Source: Xylanibacter rodentium (lineage in GTDB: Bacteria; Bacteroidota; Bacteroidia; Bacteroidales; Bacteroidaceae). Taken from it: DNA of 64,000 bases. This document shows positions 26,416-37,100 of this stretch, piece after piece. Location: assembly GCF_013166575.1 (NCBI RefSeq), contig NZ_JABKKE010000006.1:62001-126000 (forward strand). The letters are read 5' to 3'. The translations under genes and the position numbers were made by a program. The notes under the pieces are model-generated. The model searched no databases. It saw only the letters and a list, made by a program, of their open reading frames with translations, and had not been told where the DNA came from. The number at the start of each line of letters is the position of its first letter. Positions within the stretch are counted from its first letter, which is position 1.

Positions 26416-27117
26416 ATGTCAACAAAAAGATTTCACCGCCATTTTCCTACCAAGGGATATCCGCTATACTGGATGCTATTGGCCTATCTTGTAATAGGAT
26501 GGTTTTATCCCGTTGTAGGCCTGCTGGCACTTATCTGCATGATAGCTCCCGTCGCATTTGCCGTAAGACGCGGAAGATGGTGGTGCGGCAACGCCTGTCC
26601 GCGTGGCAGTTTCTACGATCGCGTCTTGTCCGAACACTCACCCCACCGCCCCATTCCACGGTTTGTCCGCACATCCGGTTTCCGTCTGTTCATGGTGATG
26701 TTCATATTCACCGTCTTCGGCGTACAGATGTACTTTGCATGGGGCGACTGGAACGCCATGGGGCGTGTGTTCTGGAACATCATCCTTGTGACAACCGTCG
26801 TGGGCATAGTCCTCTCGTTCGTCTATGCTCCCCGGACATGGTGTTCCTTCTGTCCTATGGGCACGCTATCGTCGTGTGTATCGCCAAAACAATCCCCGTT
26901 GCCCTCCGGCTTTACCAATATCCACGTTGCCGACACATGTCAGATGAAGTGCAAGAGCTGTGCCAGAGTTTGCCCGATGCAGCTCACGCCATACGACTGC
27001 CGTGGTACAGCAACAGGTTATCTTGACACCGACTGCATAAAATGCGGCAAATGTATAGCCACATGCCCTCTGAAAATAATGAGAATGGAGCACAACCGAA
27101 GTGTAAACGGCAACTGA
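26416..27117 (+). CDS. NapH-like membrane protein with 4Fe-4S ferredoxin domains
   Basis: 233 aa. Four hydrophobic helices (LLAYLVIGWFYPVVGLLALI, FRLFMVMFIFTVFGV and two more), cytoplasmic Cys pairs in RWWCGNACPRGSFYDR and TWCSFCPMGTLSSC, then a C-terminal two-cluster ferredoxin: CQMKCKSCARVCPM and CIKCGKCIATCPL. This is the NapH/NosR-C/CcoG-like pattern of quinol-side electron-transfer proteins. The frame is open far upstream inside the carrier gene, but ATG 26416, 44 nt past the carrier stop, gives the normal N-terminus. Its electron partner is not visible nearby. Confidence 0.88.
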   Translation: MSTKRFHRHFPTKGYPLYWMLLAYLVIGWFYPVVGLLALICMIAPVAFAVRRGRWWCGNACPRGSFYDRVLSEHSPHRPIPRFVRTSGFRLFMVMFIFTVFGVQMYFAWGDWNAMGRVFWNIILVTTVVGIVLSFVYAPRTWCSFCPMGTLSSCVSPKQSPLPSGFTNIHVADTCQMKCKSCARVCPMQLTPYDCRGTATGYLDTDCIKCGKCIATCPLKIMRMEHNRSVNGN

Positions 27118-27244
27118 TACAAGATAAATCAGGACTCCTTCAGTCGGAAAGAAATGAAGAATGAAAAATAGAAAACCGAGAATTACGGCTACCTGTGCCG
27201 GTTCTTTACGCAAGTCTACATAAACAAACGAGACCGGCAGCAAA

Positions 27245-27327
27245 ATGTGAGAATTATAATTGCCTTTACAGATTAAGTACGACATGCACCGCACTCGAAT
27301 CCATAAAGGCAATTATAATTCTCACAT
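27245..27327. repeat. 24-bp perfect inverted repeat between convergent genes
   Basis: Arms 27245-27268 and 27304-27327 are perfectly complementary (start ATGTGAGAATTATAATTG), loop 35 nt. The arms are AT-rich and no T-run follows directly. It sits between the 3' ends of the ferredoxin gene and ddh. It may be a two-way terminator or a MITE-like insertion. Confidence 0.8.
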
Positions 27328-27378
27328 CTCAATTCACGTTTATCTTTTTATCTCCTTCCGGAGACATACAATCGCGGT

Positions 27379-28278
27379 CTACACCAGATGCGCAATCAGG
27401 TCTTCACGCTCACCCGGCAGCATGTCAACAACAGGCAGCTCTATCATGGTGTAGCAGCCGGGCTGCTGACGCATCGATGCACGTGCCACGTTGACGAGCA
27501 CCTGGGCCGTAAGAGCAGGGTTGTTGATGCTCATATTGAACTCCAGACGCTGGTTCTGCGTCTTTCCGCTCACACCCTTGCGCACCAGATTCACGCCGTG
27601 GCCCATATCGCGCACGGCATCCACCGACCCGACGGCAAAGACATGAGTCTCGTCATTGGCAAAATACGGATCGGCCTTGATGGCAGCCGTGACATCCTCC
27701 AGCTTTGCCCCGTCCTCCAGCTCTACATATACCATGCGGCGATGTATGCCCTCGCCGAGAGGAATGGTCATTGACAGGGCGTTCTTCACACCCTCTTTAG
27801 AGCGCACGCATACGCTGTGGCCCATCGACATTCCCGGCCCGAAGTTGGTATAGCTCAATCCCTTCGGAGCGAGGCTCTGCATCAGTGTTCGCACAATCGA
27901 GTCCGAACCCGGATCCCATCCGGCTGCAATCACGGCCACGGTACCGCTCTGCCGACACACTTCCATCAGATTCTTCCGATAGTCCACGATACCGGTATGT
28001 ATGTCAAAGCTGTCCACCGTGTTGATGCCCAACGGAAGAATCTTTCTGGCATATTCCTCACAACTGCGTGTCGGTGTGGCGAGAATGGCCACATCCACGT
28101 CTTTCAGCTCGGTGATGTCCTTCACCACGTCATACTGCGCCAGCTCCGCGGGCTTGTCCTCGGCACCGTTGCGGCGCACCACACCTGCTATCTCAAAATC
28201 ATCCGATGCCTCGAGTGCCTCAATGGTATACTTTCCAATGTTGCCGTAACCTACTACGGCCGCTCTTATCTTCTTCAT
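27379..28278 (-). CDS. ddh: meso-diaminopimelate D-dehydrogenase
   Basis: 299 aa from ATG 28278. N-terminal NADP Rossmann motif AVVGYGNIGKYTIEAL, then the DAP-dehydrogenase segments TVDSFDIHTGIVDYRK, AAGWDPGSDSIVRTLMQSL and NFGPGMSMGHSVCVRS. The enzyme reductively aminates L-2-amino-6-oxopimelate to meso-DAP in one step, giving the lysine/peptidoglycan precursor. The frame runs 27 codons upstream, but MKKIRAAVVGYGNIG is the usual start and a -7 box lies at 28346-28353. Monocistronic. Confidence 0.92.
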   Translation of the reverse strand: MKKIRAAVVGYGNIGKYTIEALEASDDFEIAGVVRRNGAEDKPAELAQYDVVKDITELKDVDVAILATPTRSCEEYARKILPLGINTVDSFDIHTGIVDYRKNLMEVCRQSGTVAVIAAGWDPGSDSIVRTLMQSLAPKGLSYTNFGPGMSMGHSVCVRSKEGVKNALSMTIPLGEGIHRRMVYVELEDGAKLEDVTAAIKADPYFANDETHVFAVGSVDAVRDMGHGVNLVRKGVSGKTQNQRLEFNMSINNPALTAQVLVNVARASMRQQPGCYTMIELPVVDMLPGEREDLIAHLV

Positions 28279-28345
28279 TTCTTTTATGTATTTGTTTTTT
28301 AGATGATTGCGTACTTTGTCTACACGGTCAGACCGTTTCCGGTTG

Positions 28346-28353
28346 CAAAAGTA
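28346..28353 (-). promoter_or_regulatory. Candidate -7 box for ddh
   Basis: Minus-strand TACTTTTG, 67 nt before the ddh ATG; it overlaps the 5' extension of the open frame and so supports the shorter start. 28354-28556 holds nothing else recognisable. Confidence 0.45.
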
Positions 28354-28556
28354 CATCATTGACGCGAAACAAGTGACATTATGCCATTAATTTTTCAATA
28401 AAAATGTGAAAACGAACATTTCGCAGCATATCGCGGGCGATAGCTTACGAATTGAACGCCATCATCAACATTTCACTTACATATTCAATAATTGTCCGGA
28501 TTTCATTATATCGCACCCCTTACTGAGTTCATAAGTATCAACCGCCTTTCCGTCGC

Positions 28557-29693
28557 TCAATACTCATGAGCCAACCAATAGGCAAGGAAATGGTCATATA
28601 CACGATATGCGTCTCCGTCCTGCGTGACCAGTTCCGTTTTCAACAGACTCTTGACAGCCGCCTGTACCGAACTTGCTGACGTCAGTTTGTATTTTTTTAC
28701 GAATGCTCCGGAGGTGATGCTACGTGCCATTCCCTCACGTGCAATGGCCTGCAGAACCTGTTTCTGCTTTGGCGCAATGTGTGTCAGAAGTTCCTTGTAT
28801 GTTCCCTCCTGTGCTATTATTACATTACGAATAGCCGTGTCCACCATGTCTTTCCCACAGACACCACCATGAGGAGTCAGGGCGAAGAGTTCGTTCATGA
28901 TCATCTGGACAAACCAAGTACATCCGTCGAACCGTTCGTGCACTGTCTGTGCCACCCCGTCTTGGATGCGGCGTCCATGGTCCTCAAACATTTTCGATGC
29001 AAAGTCGGCATAAACACCGGACGGTATCGGCCCGAGCCCCATCGTGACGGCACTTTGATAGAAAGGTTTCGCTGCCGAGTTGAACATATTGCTCATCAGA
29101 TGACGGCGGCTGCCGGCAAAAATAAAAAACGTGTTGTGACACTGCTGTATCCTGGTGCGCAGCATGGCTTCCACATTGTTCTCCACATAGTTGCCGATTT
29201 GCTGGAACTCGTCTATGGCTACAACGCATGGACGGTCGGCCGTCTCCAGATACCGGAAAATCTCATCAAGCGTTGTCTGCGGCGCCTGGATGTCTCCCAG
29301 ACTGATGTCAAGTACAGGATCGCCCGTAACCGGGTCGAACTTGAATCCCATGCGCAGCGAACCGACTGTCCGGAAAAACCGGTCGACCCATTTACTGCTG
29401 CGCGGTTTCAGTTCGTCATAGATGGCTTTACCAAGCAGGTAGACAAGTTCGGCCAGCGATGTCGTGGCATATATGTCGACGAAGAACGTGTGATAAGAGG
29501 CCAGCCGGTCCTGACCGAAACAGTGGTGTATAAGCCCCGTCTTTCCCATGCGTCTCGGTGAGATGAGAGCCACATTGCGGCCGTTCCAGATGTGCTTCAA
29601 AAGTTGGGCGGTCTCGTCCTTGCGGTCGCAGAAATACCGGTCGCTGACATATCTTCCCACGACGAACGGATTGACTTGTATGATGTCTTTCAT
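28557..29693 (-). CDS. Solitary AAA-type ATPase of the ATPase_2 class
   Basis: 378 aa from ATG 29693. N-terminal NPFVVGRYVSDRYFCDR, Walker A SPRRMGKTGLIHH, Walker B CVVAIDEFQQI with sensor FIFAGSRRH, then a C-terminal winged-helix-like part (LQAIAREGMARSITSGAFVKKY) and YDHFLAYWLA. This is the ATPase_2/DUF234-like STAND-type ATPase family, multi-copy in Bacteroidales. The cellular role is unknown; some relatives are toxin-like or tied to mobile DNA. No partner gene is adjacent. A TATCTTTG box (minus strand, 29716-29723) 22 nt upstream supports the start. Confidence 0.85.
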   Translation of the reverse strand: MKDIIQVNPFVVGRYVSDRYFCDRKDETAQLLKHIWNGRNVALISPRRMGKTGLIHHCFGQDRLASYHTFFVDIYATTSLAELVYLLGKAIYDELKPRSSKWVDRFFRTVGSLRMGFKFDPVTGDPVLDISLGDIQAPQTTLDEIFRYLETADRPCVVAIDEFQQIGNYVENNVEAMLRTRIQQCHNTFFIFAGSRRHLMSNMFNSAAKPFYQSAVTMGLGPIPSGVYADFASKMFEDHGRRIQDGVAQTVHERFDGCTWFVQMIMNELFALTPHGGVCGKDMVDTAIRNVIIAQEGTYKELLTHIAPKQKQVLQAIAREGMARSITSGAFVKKYKLTSASSVQAAVKSLLKTELVTQDGDAYRVYDHFLAYWLAHEY

Positions 29694-29715
29694 ATAATAT
29701 GATACTATTTTATTG

Positions 29716-29723
29716 CAAAGATA
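29716..29723 (-). promoter_or_regulatory. Candidate -7 box for the AAA ATPase
   Basis: Minus-strand TATCTTTG matches TAnnTTTG, 22 nt before ATG 29693. Confidence 0.5.
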
Positions 29724-29891
29724 ATAATTATATTCACAATAAAGTGTCTTTTCGCTGAAAATATGAGTTATAACGGCACTACACCTGCCGAAAACCAAAT
29801 TTGCGATGTATGTGTTTGCCATTAATTGATTGAAAGAATTATGGTCTAAAAGGTTTTATTGAATTATCACAACAAAAGCCATCCGAATACT

Positions 29892-30135
29892 GCGTTATTT
29901 TGAAACAGAAAAATCTTGGACCGAAATTCGCGAGTTTTACGTGTGCAAATTCAATTATCTGATTTACAAGATATTACAACCAATCAGCAACAACTGTGCA
30001 GAAAACGCAGCTTCATTTTTATGCCGTAAGGGCCTCCTTGCATTGCAATTACGGCCTCGTTGCAAGCCAACGAGGCCGTAACGGGAAGGCAACGGGGCCG
30101 TAATTGCAATGCAAGGAGGCCCTTACGGCAAGAGA
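29892..30135. repeat. Dispersed palindromic element, copy 2 (conserved core + 35-bp perfect palindrome)
   Basis: Core 29892-29970 shares TTGAAACAGAAA, CGAAATTCGC, CGTGTGCAAA and CTGATT with copy 1 at 17335. It is followed by a perfect 35-bp inverted repeat, arms 30022-30056 and 30096-30130, loop 39 nt. The loop contains an alternative 8-bp hairpin CCTCGTTG/CAACGAGG (30055-30062, 30068-30075) and GGCCGTAACGGGA, the arm motif of copy 1. The remainder of 29724-30396 has one small hairpin (30186-30193 with 30208-30215) and no gene. Confidence 0.8.
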
Positions 30136-30396
30136 TTCACCCGAAAATCGATGCAGAAGAGCGCCGCTATACCTCGTCAAGGGCTTTCCGGACGCGTAGA
30201 ACAGTGAGTCCGGAAGTGTTAAATTCCGGCAAAATATCATTACAGCGACAGCAGGAACCGCGCCGACGGAACCACATCGGCAAAACACTCGTCAGATATA
30301 GTATCCGGAACAAACGGCACATTCACATTGGCTGGTATACAATAATTAACGGCTTTTGTCGTTAATTGTAATGTATATATACGAAAACAGCATATA

Positions 30397-30999
30397 ATGA
30401 TAGAATACATAAGAGGTGAACTCACCGAGCTTACGCCCGCACTGGCTACAGTGGAGACGGGCGGGATAGGCTACGGACTTAACATTTCGCTCAACACCTA
30501 CACCGCCATCCAGGGACGCAACGAGGTACGACTGTATGTGTATGAGGCTATCCGCGAGGATGCCCATGTGCTCTACGGCTTTGCCGACAAGAAGGAACGC
30601 GAGCTCTTCGTGCTGCTTATAAGTGTATCGGGCGTGGGCACCAACACTGCCCGCATGGTGCTTTCGTCGATGAGCCCCGCCGAACTGTGCAACTGCATAT
30701 CCACCGGCAACGAACGGCTGATGAAGAGTATCAAGGGCATCGGCCTCAAGACGGCCCAGCGCATCATCGTCGATCTGCGCGACAAGATTGTCGCATTAGG
30801 CATAGCCGAAGAGATACCTGCCGGCGGAGCAATACAGTCGCCGGTGAACAATGAGGTAAAGGACGAGGCCGTGAGCGCGCTGACAATGCTCGGCTTCTCG
30901 CCCGCTCCCACACAGAAAGTTGTGGTACAGATATTGCAGGAGCATCCCGACGCACCGGTGGAGATGGTGGTAAAGATGGCGTTGAAGATGATAAAATAA
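30397..30999 (+). CDS. ruvA: Holliday junction branch-migration protein RuvA
   Basis: 200 aa. OB-fold domain I ([20 protein letters not shown]), helix-hairpin-helix domain II ([20 protein letters not shown] and [20 protein letters not shown]), flexible linker around 145-155, and a C-terminal RuvB-binding three-helix domain ([13 protein letters not shown]). RuvA binds four-way junctions and guides the RuvB motor. The gene is directly upstream of sprA, separated by 185 nt containing two copies of the GGAGTTAT repeat. Confidence 0.96.
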   Translation: MIEYIRGELTELTPALATVETGGIGYGLNISLNTYTAIQGRNEVRLYVYEAIREDAHVLYGFADKKERELFVLLISVSGVGTNTARMVLSSMSPAELCNCISTGNERLMKSIKGIGLKTAQRIIVDLRDKIVALGIAEEIPAGGAIQSPVNNEVKDEAVSALTMLGFSPAPTQKVVVQILQEHPDAPVEMVVKMALKMIK

Positions 31000-31010
31000 G
31001 GAGTTAAAAA

Positions 31011-31085
31011 GGAGTTATCACTTCGCTACGCTCCGTTAGGAATTAAAGGGAGTTATCGCTCCCTACGGTCGCCCGGGAGTTAAAG
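31011..31085 (+). repeat. Two tandem copies of the GGAGTTAT intergenic repeat
   Basis: Copy A 31011-31048 and copy B 31049-31085 abut. Copy A matches 58305-58342 (38 nt, 2 differences); copy B matches the complement of 58825-58861 (37 nt, 4 differences). Both read GGAGTTATC, then a self-complementary CTCC-type hairpin, then GGA(G/A)TTAAAG. At 58.3-58.9 kb the two types flank a four-helix-bundle gene; here no gene lies between them. Confidence 0.85.
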
Positions 31086-31184
31086 ACAGATGCTTCTTTC
31101 AGTGAATTTATATCCCCAACGCTTCTTAAACCTTCCCGGATGCGGCACGGACATAAACAGAAATAGAACATATACATAACAGTG

Positions 31185-34100
31185 ATGAAGGACAAGAAAC
31201 CACACATATATAATAAGGATAAGGCAAAAGACAAGAGACCTGCCGGCGGCAAGTCTCCCATATCCCGTATCGTGTCGGCCCTGTCGTTCATCACCGGACA
31301 CAAGCCGCTGCTTGTCATTCCCGCACTGGGACTGATAGGCAGCATCGCACTCGCCACAGCACAGGACGACAAGACCCGCACTGCCAACAAGCCCGTACCC
31401 AAGGCACAACCGAAACTCGTGGTTGAAGACGAGGCCATACCCGACTCGCTGCTGCACCCGCGATGGAAGATAAGGAAGACCACGCCACTGCTGACAGCAG
31501 ACCTCGACTCGGCCGCCATCGACCTGAAGATGCCCGACAACATCAGGCAGGAGGCCGTATACGACGATTCGCTCAACGTATACTTCATAGGTTCGAAGAT
31601 AGGCGACTCCTATCTTAACACGCCTGTGATGATGACTCCCGAGGAGTACCGGCGGTGGAGCGGGCGACGCGCCATGCAGGAGTTCTTCCGACGCAAGGAC
31701 GCTGAAAACGTAGCCGCACAGGGCAAGAACAAGTTCGACTTTACCGACATGCACTTCGACCTCGGCCCGGCCGAAAAGATATTCGGACCGGGAGGAGTAC
31801 GCATCAAGACACAGGGAACGGCCGAACTAAAGATAGGCGCCACGCTGAACAACATCGACAATCCGTCTCTGCCCATACGCAACCGAAAGACAACGGCATT
31901 CGACTTTGACGAGAAAATCAACCTGAGCCTCAACGGAAAGGTGGGCGACAAGGTCAACATGAACCTCAACTACAACACCGACGCCACATTCGACTTCGAC
32001 ACAAAGAACCTCAAGCTGACATACGAAGGCAAGGAAGACGAAATAATCAAACTGGTGGAAGCCGGCAACGTGTCCTTTCCCTCCAACTCGTCACTAATCC
32101 AGGGCGCCTCGTCGCTGTTCGGCGTGCGCACCGACATGCAATTCGGCAAGCTGAAACTGCAGACCGTGCTGTCGCAGAAAAACTCCACATCGAAAAGTGT
32201 CTCGTCAAAAGGCGGCACACAGCTCACTCCGTTCGAAATCAACGTGGCCGACTATGAGGAGAACCGCCACTTCTTCCTCTCCCACTACTTCCGCGAACGC
32301 TACGACCGCGGAATGGCATCACTGCCCAACGTGCTGACGGGAGTGAAGATAACACGCGTAGAAGTGTGGGTGACAAACAAGACGGGAACCACAAGCAACA
32401 CACGCAACATCATTGCACTGGCCGACCTCGGCGAGGGCCGCAACACATCAAACCCGCTGTGGGGAGGAACCGGCGACGTGGCACCGAGCAACAGCGCCAA
32501 CGGTGAGTACAGTGCCATGACAAACGAATACGCAGCAGCGCGCAACATCGACCAGACGAGTACCGTGTTCGACGCCATAGGCGGATTCACCGGAGCCGTA
32601 GACTACGAGAAGCTGCAAAGCGCGCGTCTGCTCACATCATCCGAATACACTGTCAACACAGCTCTCGGATATATCTCGCTGAAAACCACGCTACAGTCGG
32701 ATCAGGTTCTGGCCGTAGCTTTCGAATATACCCTCAACGGACAGACATATCAGGTGGGCGAATTCGCATCCGACAATACAAATACAGAGGAAGCCCTATT
32801 CGTAAAGTCACTGAAAAACACCAACAACAGCCCGCAGATGGCCAACTGGCGGCTGATGATGAAGAACGTATACTATCTTGCATCGACAGTAGAGAAGACC
32901 AAGTTCCGCCTCGACGTGAAATATCAGAACGACACCACAGGCGTATACCTCACCTATCTGCCCGAACCGCAGGTAAAGGACAGGCCGATAATCCGAATAC
33001 TGGGAGCCGACCGTCTGGACAATAACAACAAGGCGAACCCTAACGGCTACTTTGACTTCGTCGACGGATATACCGTCAGCAACGGACGTGTGTTTTTCCC
33101 GGCTGCCGAACCGTTCGGCTCTTACCTGCGAAACTATCTCGTAACGGCAGGCATAACGGAGGCAACAGCCGACAAATACGCCTTCACCGAACTGTATGAC
33201 ACGACAAAAACAGCCGCAAAACAGATTGCAGAGAAAGACAAATTCATTCTTACAGGACAATACAAGGGAACATCGGCCAACGTAATATCTCTCGGTGCAT
33301 ACAACGTGCCGCAAGGCTCGGTGGTGGTAACTGCTGGCGGTGTGGTGCTGAGTGAAGGCTCGGACTATAGTGTAGACTACTCGGCCGGCGAGGTTACCAT
33401 ACTCAACCAAAGCATCATCGACGCCGGAACATCGGTCAACGTAAGTCTCGAAAGCAACACAGACTACGGCATGATGCGCAAGACAATGATGGGACTCAAC
33501 TGGGAATATGACTTCTCTAAGGATTTCCAGATAGGCGGTACTTTCCAGCATCTGCGCGAACAGACACTCACATCGAAGGTAGCCATGGGCTCCGAACCGC
33601 TCAACAACATACTGTGGGGACTCAACATGAACTGGAAGAAGGAGAGTCAGTGGCTCACCAACCTTCTCGACAAAGTGCCTTTCCTGCACTGTACACAGCC
33701 GTCGCAGATATCATTGACAGGCGAATTCGCACAGCTCATCGCCGGACAAGCCGGCGGAACACAGGACAACGCATCGTACATCGACGATTTTGAGAACACA
33801 AAAAACGGCATAAGCGTTTCCGACCCCAAGTCGTGGGTGCTGTCAAGTGTGCCGTCGATGTTCCCCGAGTCGTCCGACAAGGATGGGCTCTCCAGCGGCT
33901 ACAACCGTTCGTTGCTTTCGTGGTACACCATCGACCCGCTGTTCACATACAAAAGCAGCTCGCTCACACCGGGACACATCAAGAGCGACCTCAACCAGCT
34001 GTCCAATCACTACGTGCGCGAAGTATACATCAGCGAACTGTATCCCAACCGAGACCAAAGCACATACAACGGCGCCACGGCTACACTGTCGATACTCAAC

Positions 34101-37100
34101 ATGGCATACTACCCCAACGAGCGCGGCCCCTACAACTTCTCAACGGCCGTCAACGCCGACGGTACCATGCTGAACCCGGCGGCAAAGTGGGGCGGAATGA
34201 TGCGAAAACTGGACACCAACGACTTCGAGACTGCCAACATCGAGTATATCGAGTTCTGGCTGCTCGACCCGTTCATATACTCACGACAGAACGGTGATGC
34301 GTCGTCATACGGCGGCGACCTCTACATCAACCTCGGCGAGGTGAGTGAGGACGTTCTGCGCGACGGCAAGAAATTCTACGAAAGCGGCATGCCTGTGGAC
34401 GGCAGCAGCAGCTTCACCACCACACAGTGGGGCAAGATTCCGGTACAGGCCACACAGACCTACGCCTTTGCCACCACGGCCGGAGCACGCGAGAAACAGG
34501 ATGTGGGACTCAACGGACTCAACGACGACGAGGAGCGTGCATTCCAGCCATACGCCGAATTCAACACTTTCGTGCAGTCAATCACCAACGACAGCATACG
34601 CAACGCATGGCAGGCCGACCCAGCCAACGACAACTACCAATACTTCCGCGGTTCCGAACTTGACCGTCGGCAAGCATCGATACTCGAACGATACAAACGC
34701 ATCAACAACCCACAGGGCAACTCACCCGACAACGACGGCAACAACGAAAGCTACGATACGTCGTACAAGACGACACCTGACGTAGAGGACATCAACCAGG
34801 ACTATACGCTCAACGAATACGAACGCTACTATCAGTATCGCGTGAGCATACGCCCCGAAGACATCAACGAGAACAACATCGGCAACAACTATATTACCGA
34901 CAAGCGCTCGTACACGGCTACACTGCGCAACGGGAATAAGGAGACGGTCAACTGGTATAAGTTCCGCATACCAATCAACGCTGCCGACAAGGAACGTATC
35001 GGTTCCATCAGCGATTTCTCGTCAATACGTTTCATGCGCATGTTCCTGACCCGGTTTCAAAGACCAATCGTTCTGCGATTCGGCAGCCTTGACCTGGTGC
35101 GCGGCGAATGGCGCATGTATGAGCAGAACCTGAACCAAAACGCTGCCGGCGGTAACGGAACAATGGAAGTGAGCGCAGTAAACATAGAGGAGAACAACGA
35201 CAAGCAACCCGTGAACTATGTACTGCCGCCGGGCATCAGCCGCGTTACCGACCCGTCGCAGCCACAACTCGTCGAGAGCAACGAGCAGGCCATGAACATG
35301 ACTGTGAAGAATCTTGCAAAAGACGAGGCCAAGGCCGTATACAAGACAACTGCACTCGACCTGCGACAGTATAAGCGCCTGCAGATGTTCGTACATGCCA
35401 ATGCAATGCTGCAAAACACGACCAATCTTCAAAACGATCAGCTGGCCCTGTTCGTGCGTCTTGGAAACGACTACAAGAACAACTATTACGAATATGAGAT
35501 ACCGCTGAAACTCACTCCCGAGGGACAGTATGACAAGTTCTCGCCCACAGACTGCCGTGCGGTGTGGCCCGAAGAGAACATGCTCGACATAGACATGTCA
35601 GTATTTACCGGTCTGAAAAAGGCACGAAACAAGGCAAGAGCCACCGGCGGAGCATCGTACACAACGGTTTTCTCAATGTACGACGACAACAAACCCAACA
35701 ACAAGATAAGCATCATCGGCAACCCGTCGCTCGGCGAGGTGAAGACGATGATGATCGGTGTGCGCAACATATCGTCGACGGTGAAGTCGGGCGAGGTATG
35801 GGTAAACGAACTGCGGCTGCTCGAGTTCAACAACAAGGGTGGATGGGCCGCGTCCGGTGCGCTCAACATGCAGTTGTCCGACTTCGGTACCATCAATCTT
35901 ACGGGAAAGATGGTGACCGAGGGATTCGGCGGACTTGAAGAGGGACTCGCCCAACGTTCCACCGACGACTACAAGACATACAGTTTCACAGCCAACCTTG
36001 AGTTGGGAAAGTTCTTCCCGGACAAAGCAAAGGTGACGGCACCGCTCTACTACTCGGTGACCAAAGAGGAAACACGCCCGAAGTACAACCCGCTCGACAC
36101 CGACATGGAACTGGACGATGCTCTTGAGTCGGCAAAGGACTCGCACGAACGCGACTCCATAGAGGCGATAGCAGTGACGAAGACCACCAACACCAACTTC
36201 TCGCTGTCAAACGTGCGTGTGGGCATCAAGACCAAACGCCACCCCATGCCGTACGACCCTGCCAACTTCTCATTCAGCTACAGCCATTCGCACAGTCACA
36301 CTTCGGGCGAAACCACAGTCTATGAGAAAGAAGACCAGTGGCGCGGTTCGTTCAACTACAGCTACACACCGGTGTACAAGACTTTCGAACCGTTCAAGAA
36401 GCTGAAAGGCAAGAGCAAGTGGCTCAACTTCCCCAAAGCCATCGGCATCAACTATCTGCCACAGAACATCGCGTTCAACACCGAGATAATACGCAATTAC
36501 TACGAATTGCAGGAGCGCGACATGGATCCCGCAGGCGCAGGTTCAAGTCTGCCGCTTACTTTCAGTGAGCAGTTCCTTTGGAACCGCGACTTCTCCATAC
36601 GCTGGGACCTCACCAAGAATCTGCATATGAACTTCCAGTCGGCCACACACGCCGAGATTGAAGAGCCGTACACACCGGTCAACAAGGATCTTTATCCCGA
36701 CCAATATCATGTATGGAAAGACTCTGTGTGGCACAGCATCAAAAACTTGGGAACTCCGCTCGACTACCAGCAGTCGTTCTCGGCCTCATACCAGATACCC
36801 CTCAACAAACTGCCCATATTCGACTGGCTCAATGCTGACGCCAGTTACACCGCCAACTACTCATGGGTGCGCGGTACGGAACTCGATGACGGCACTTCAC
36901 TCGGCAACACCATCGCAAACAACCGCAACTTCAACATCAACTCCACGCTCAACATGGAGACACTGTACAACCATATCCCTTTCCTCAAAAAGGCCAACGA
37001 GCGGTTCAACAAGAAACAGACAATAACCAACAATAAGAACAAAAGGAACAACAACGCCCAAAAACTTCAGACGTCCAAGAACAACAAGAACAAGGACCCA

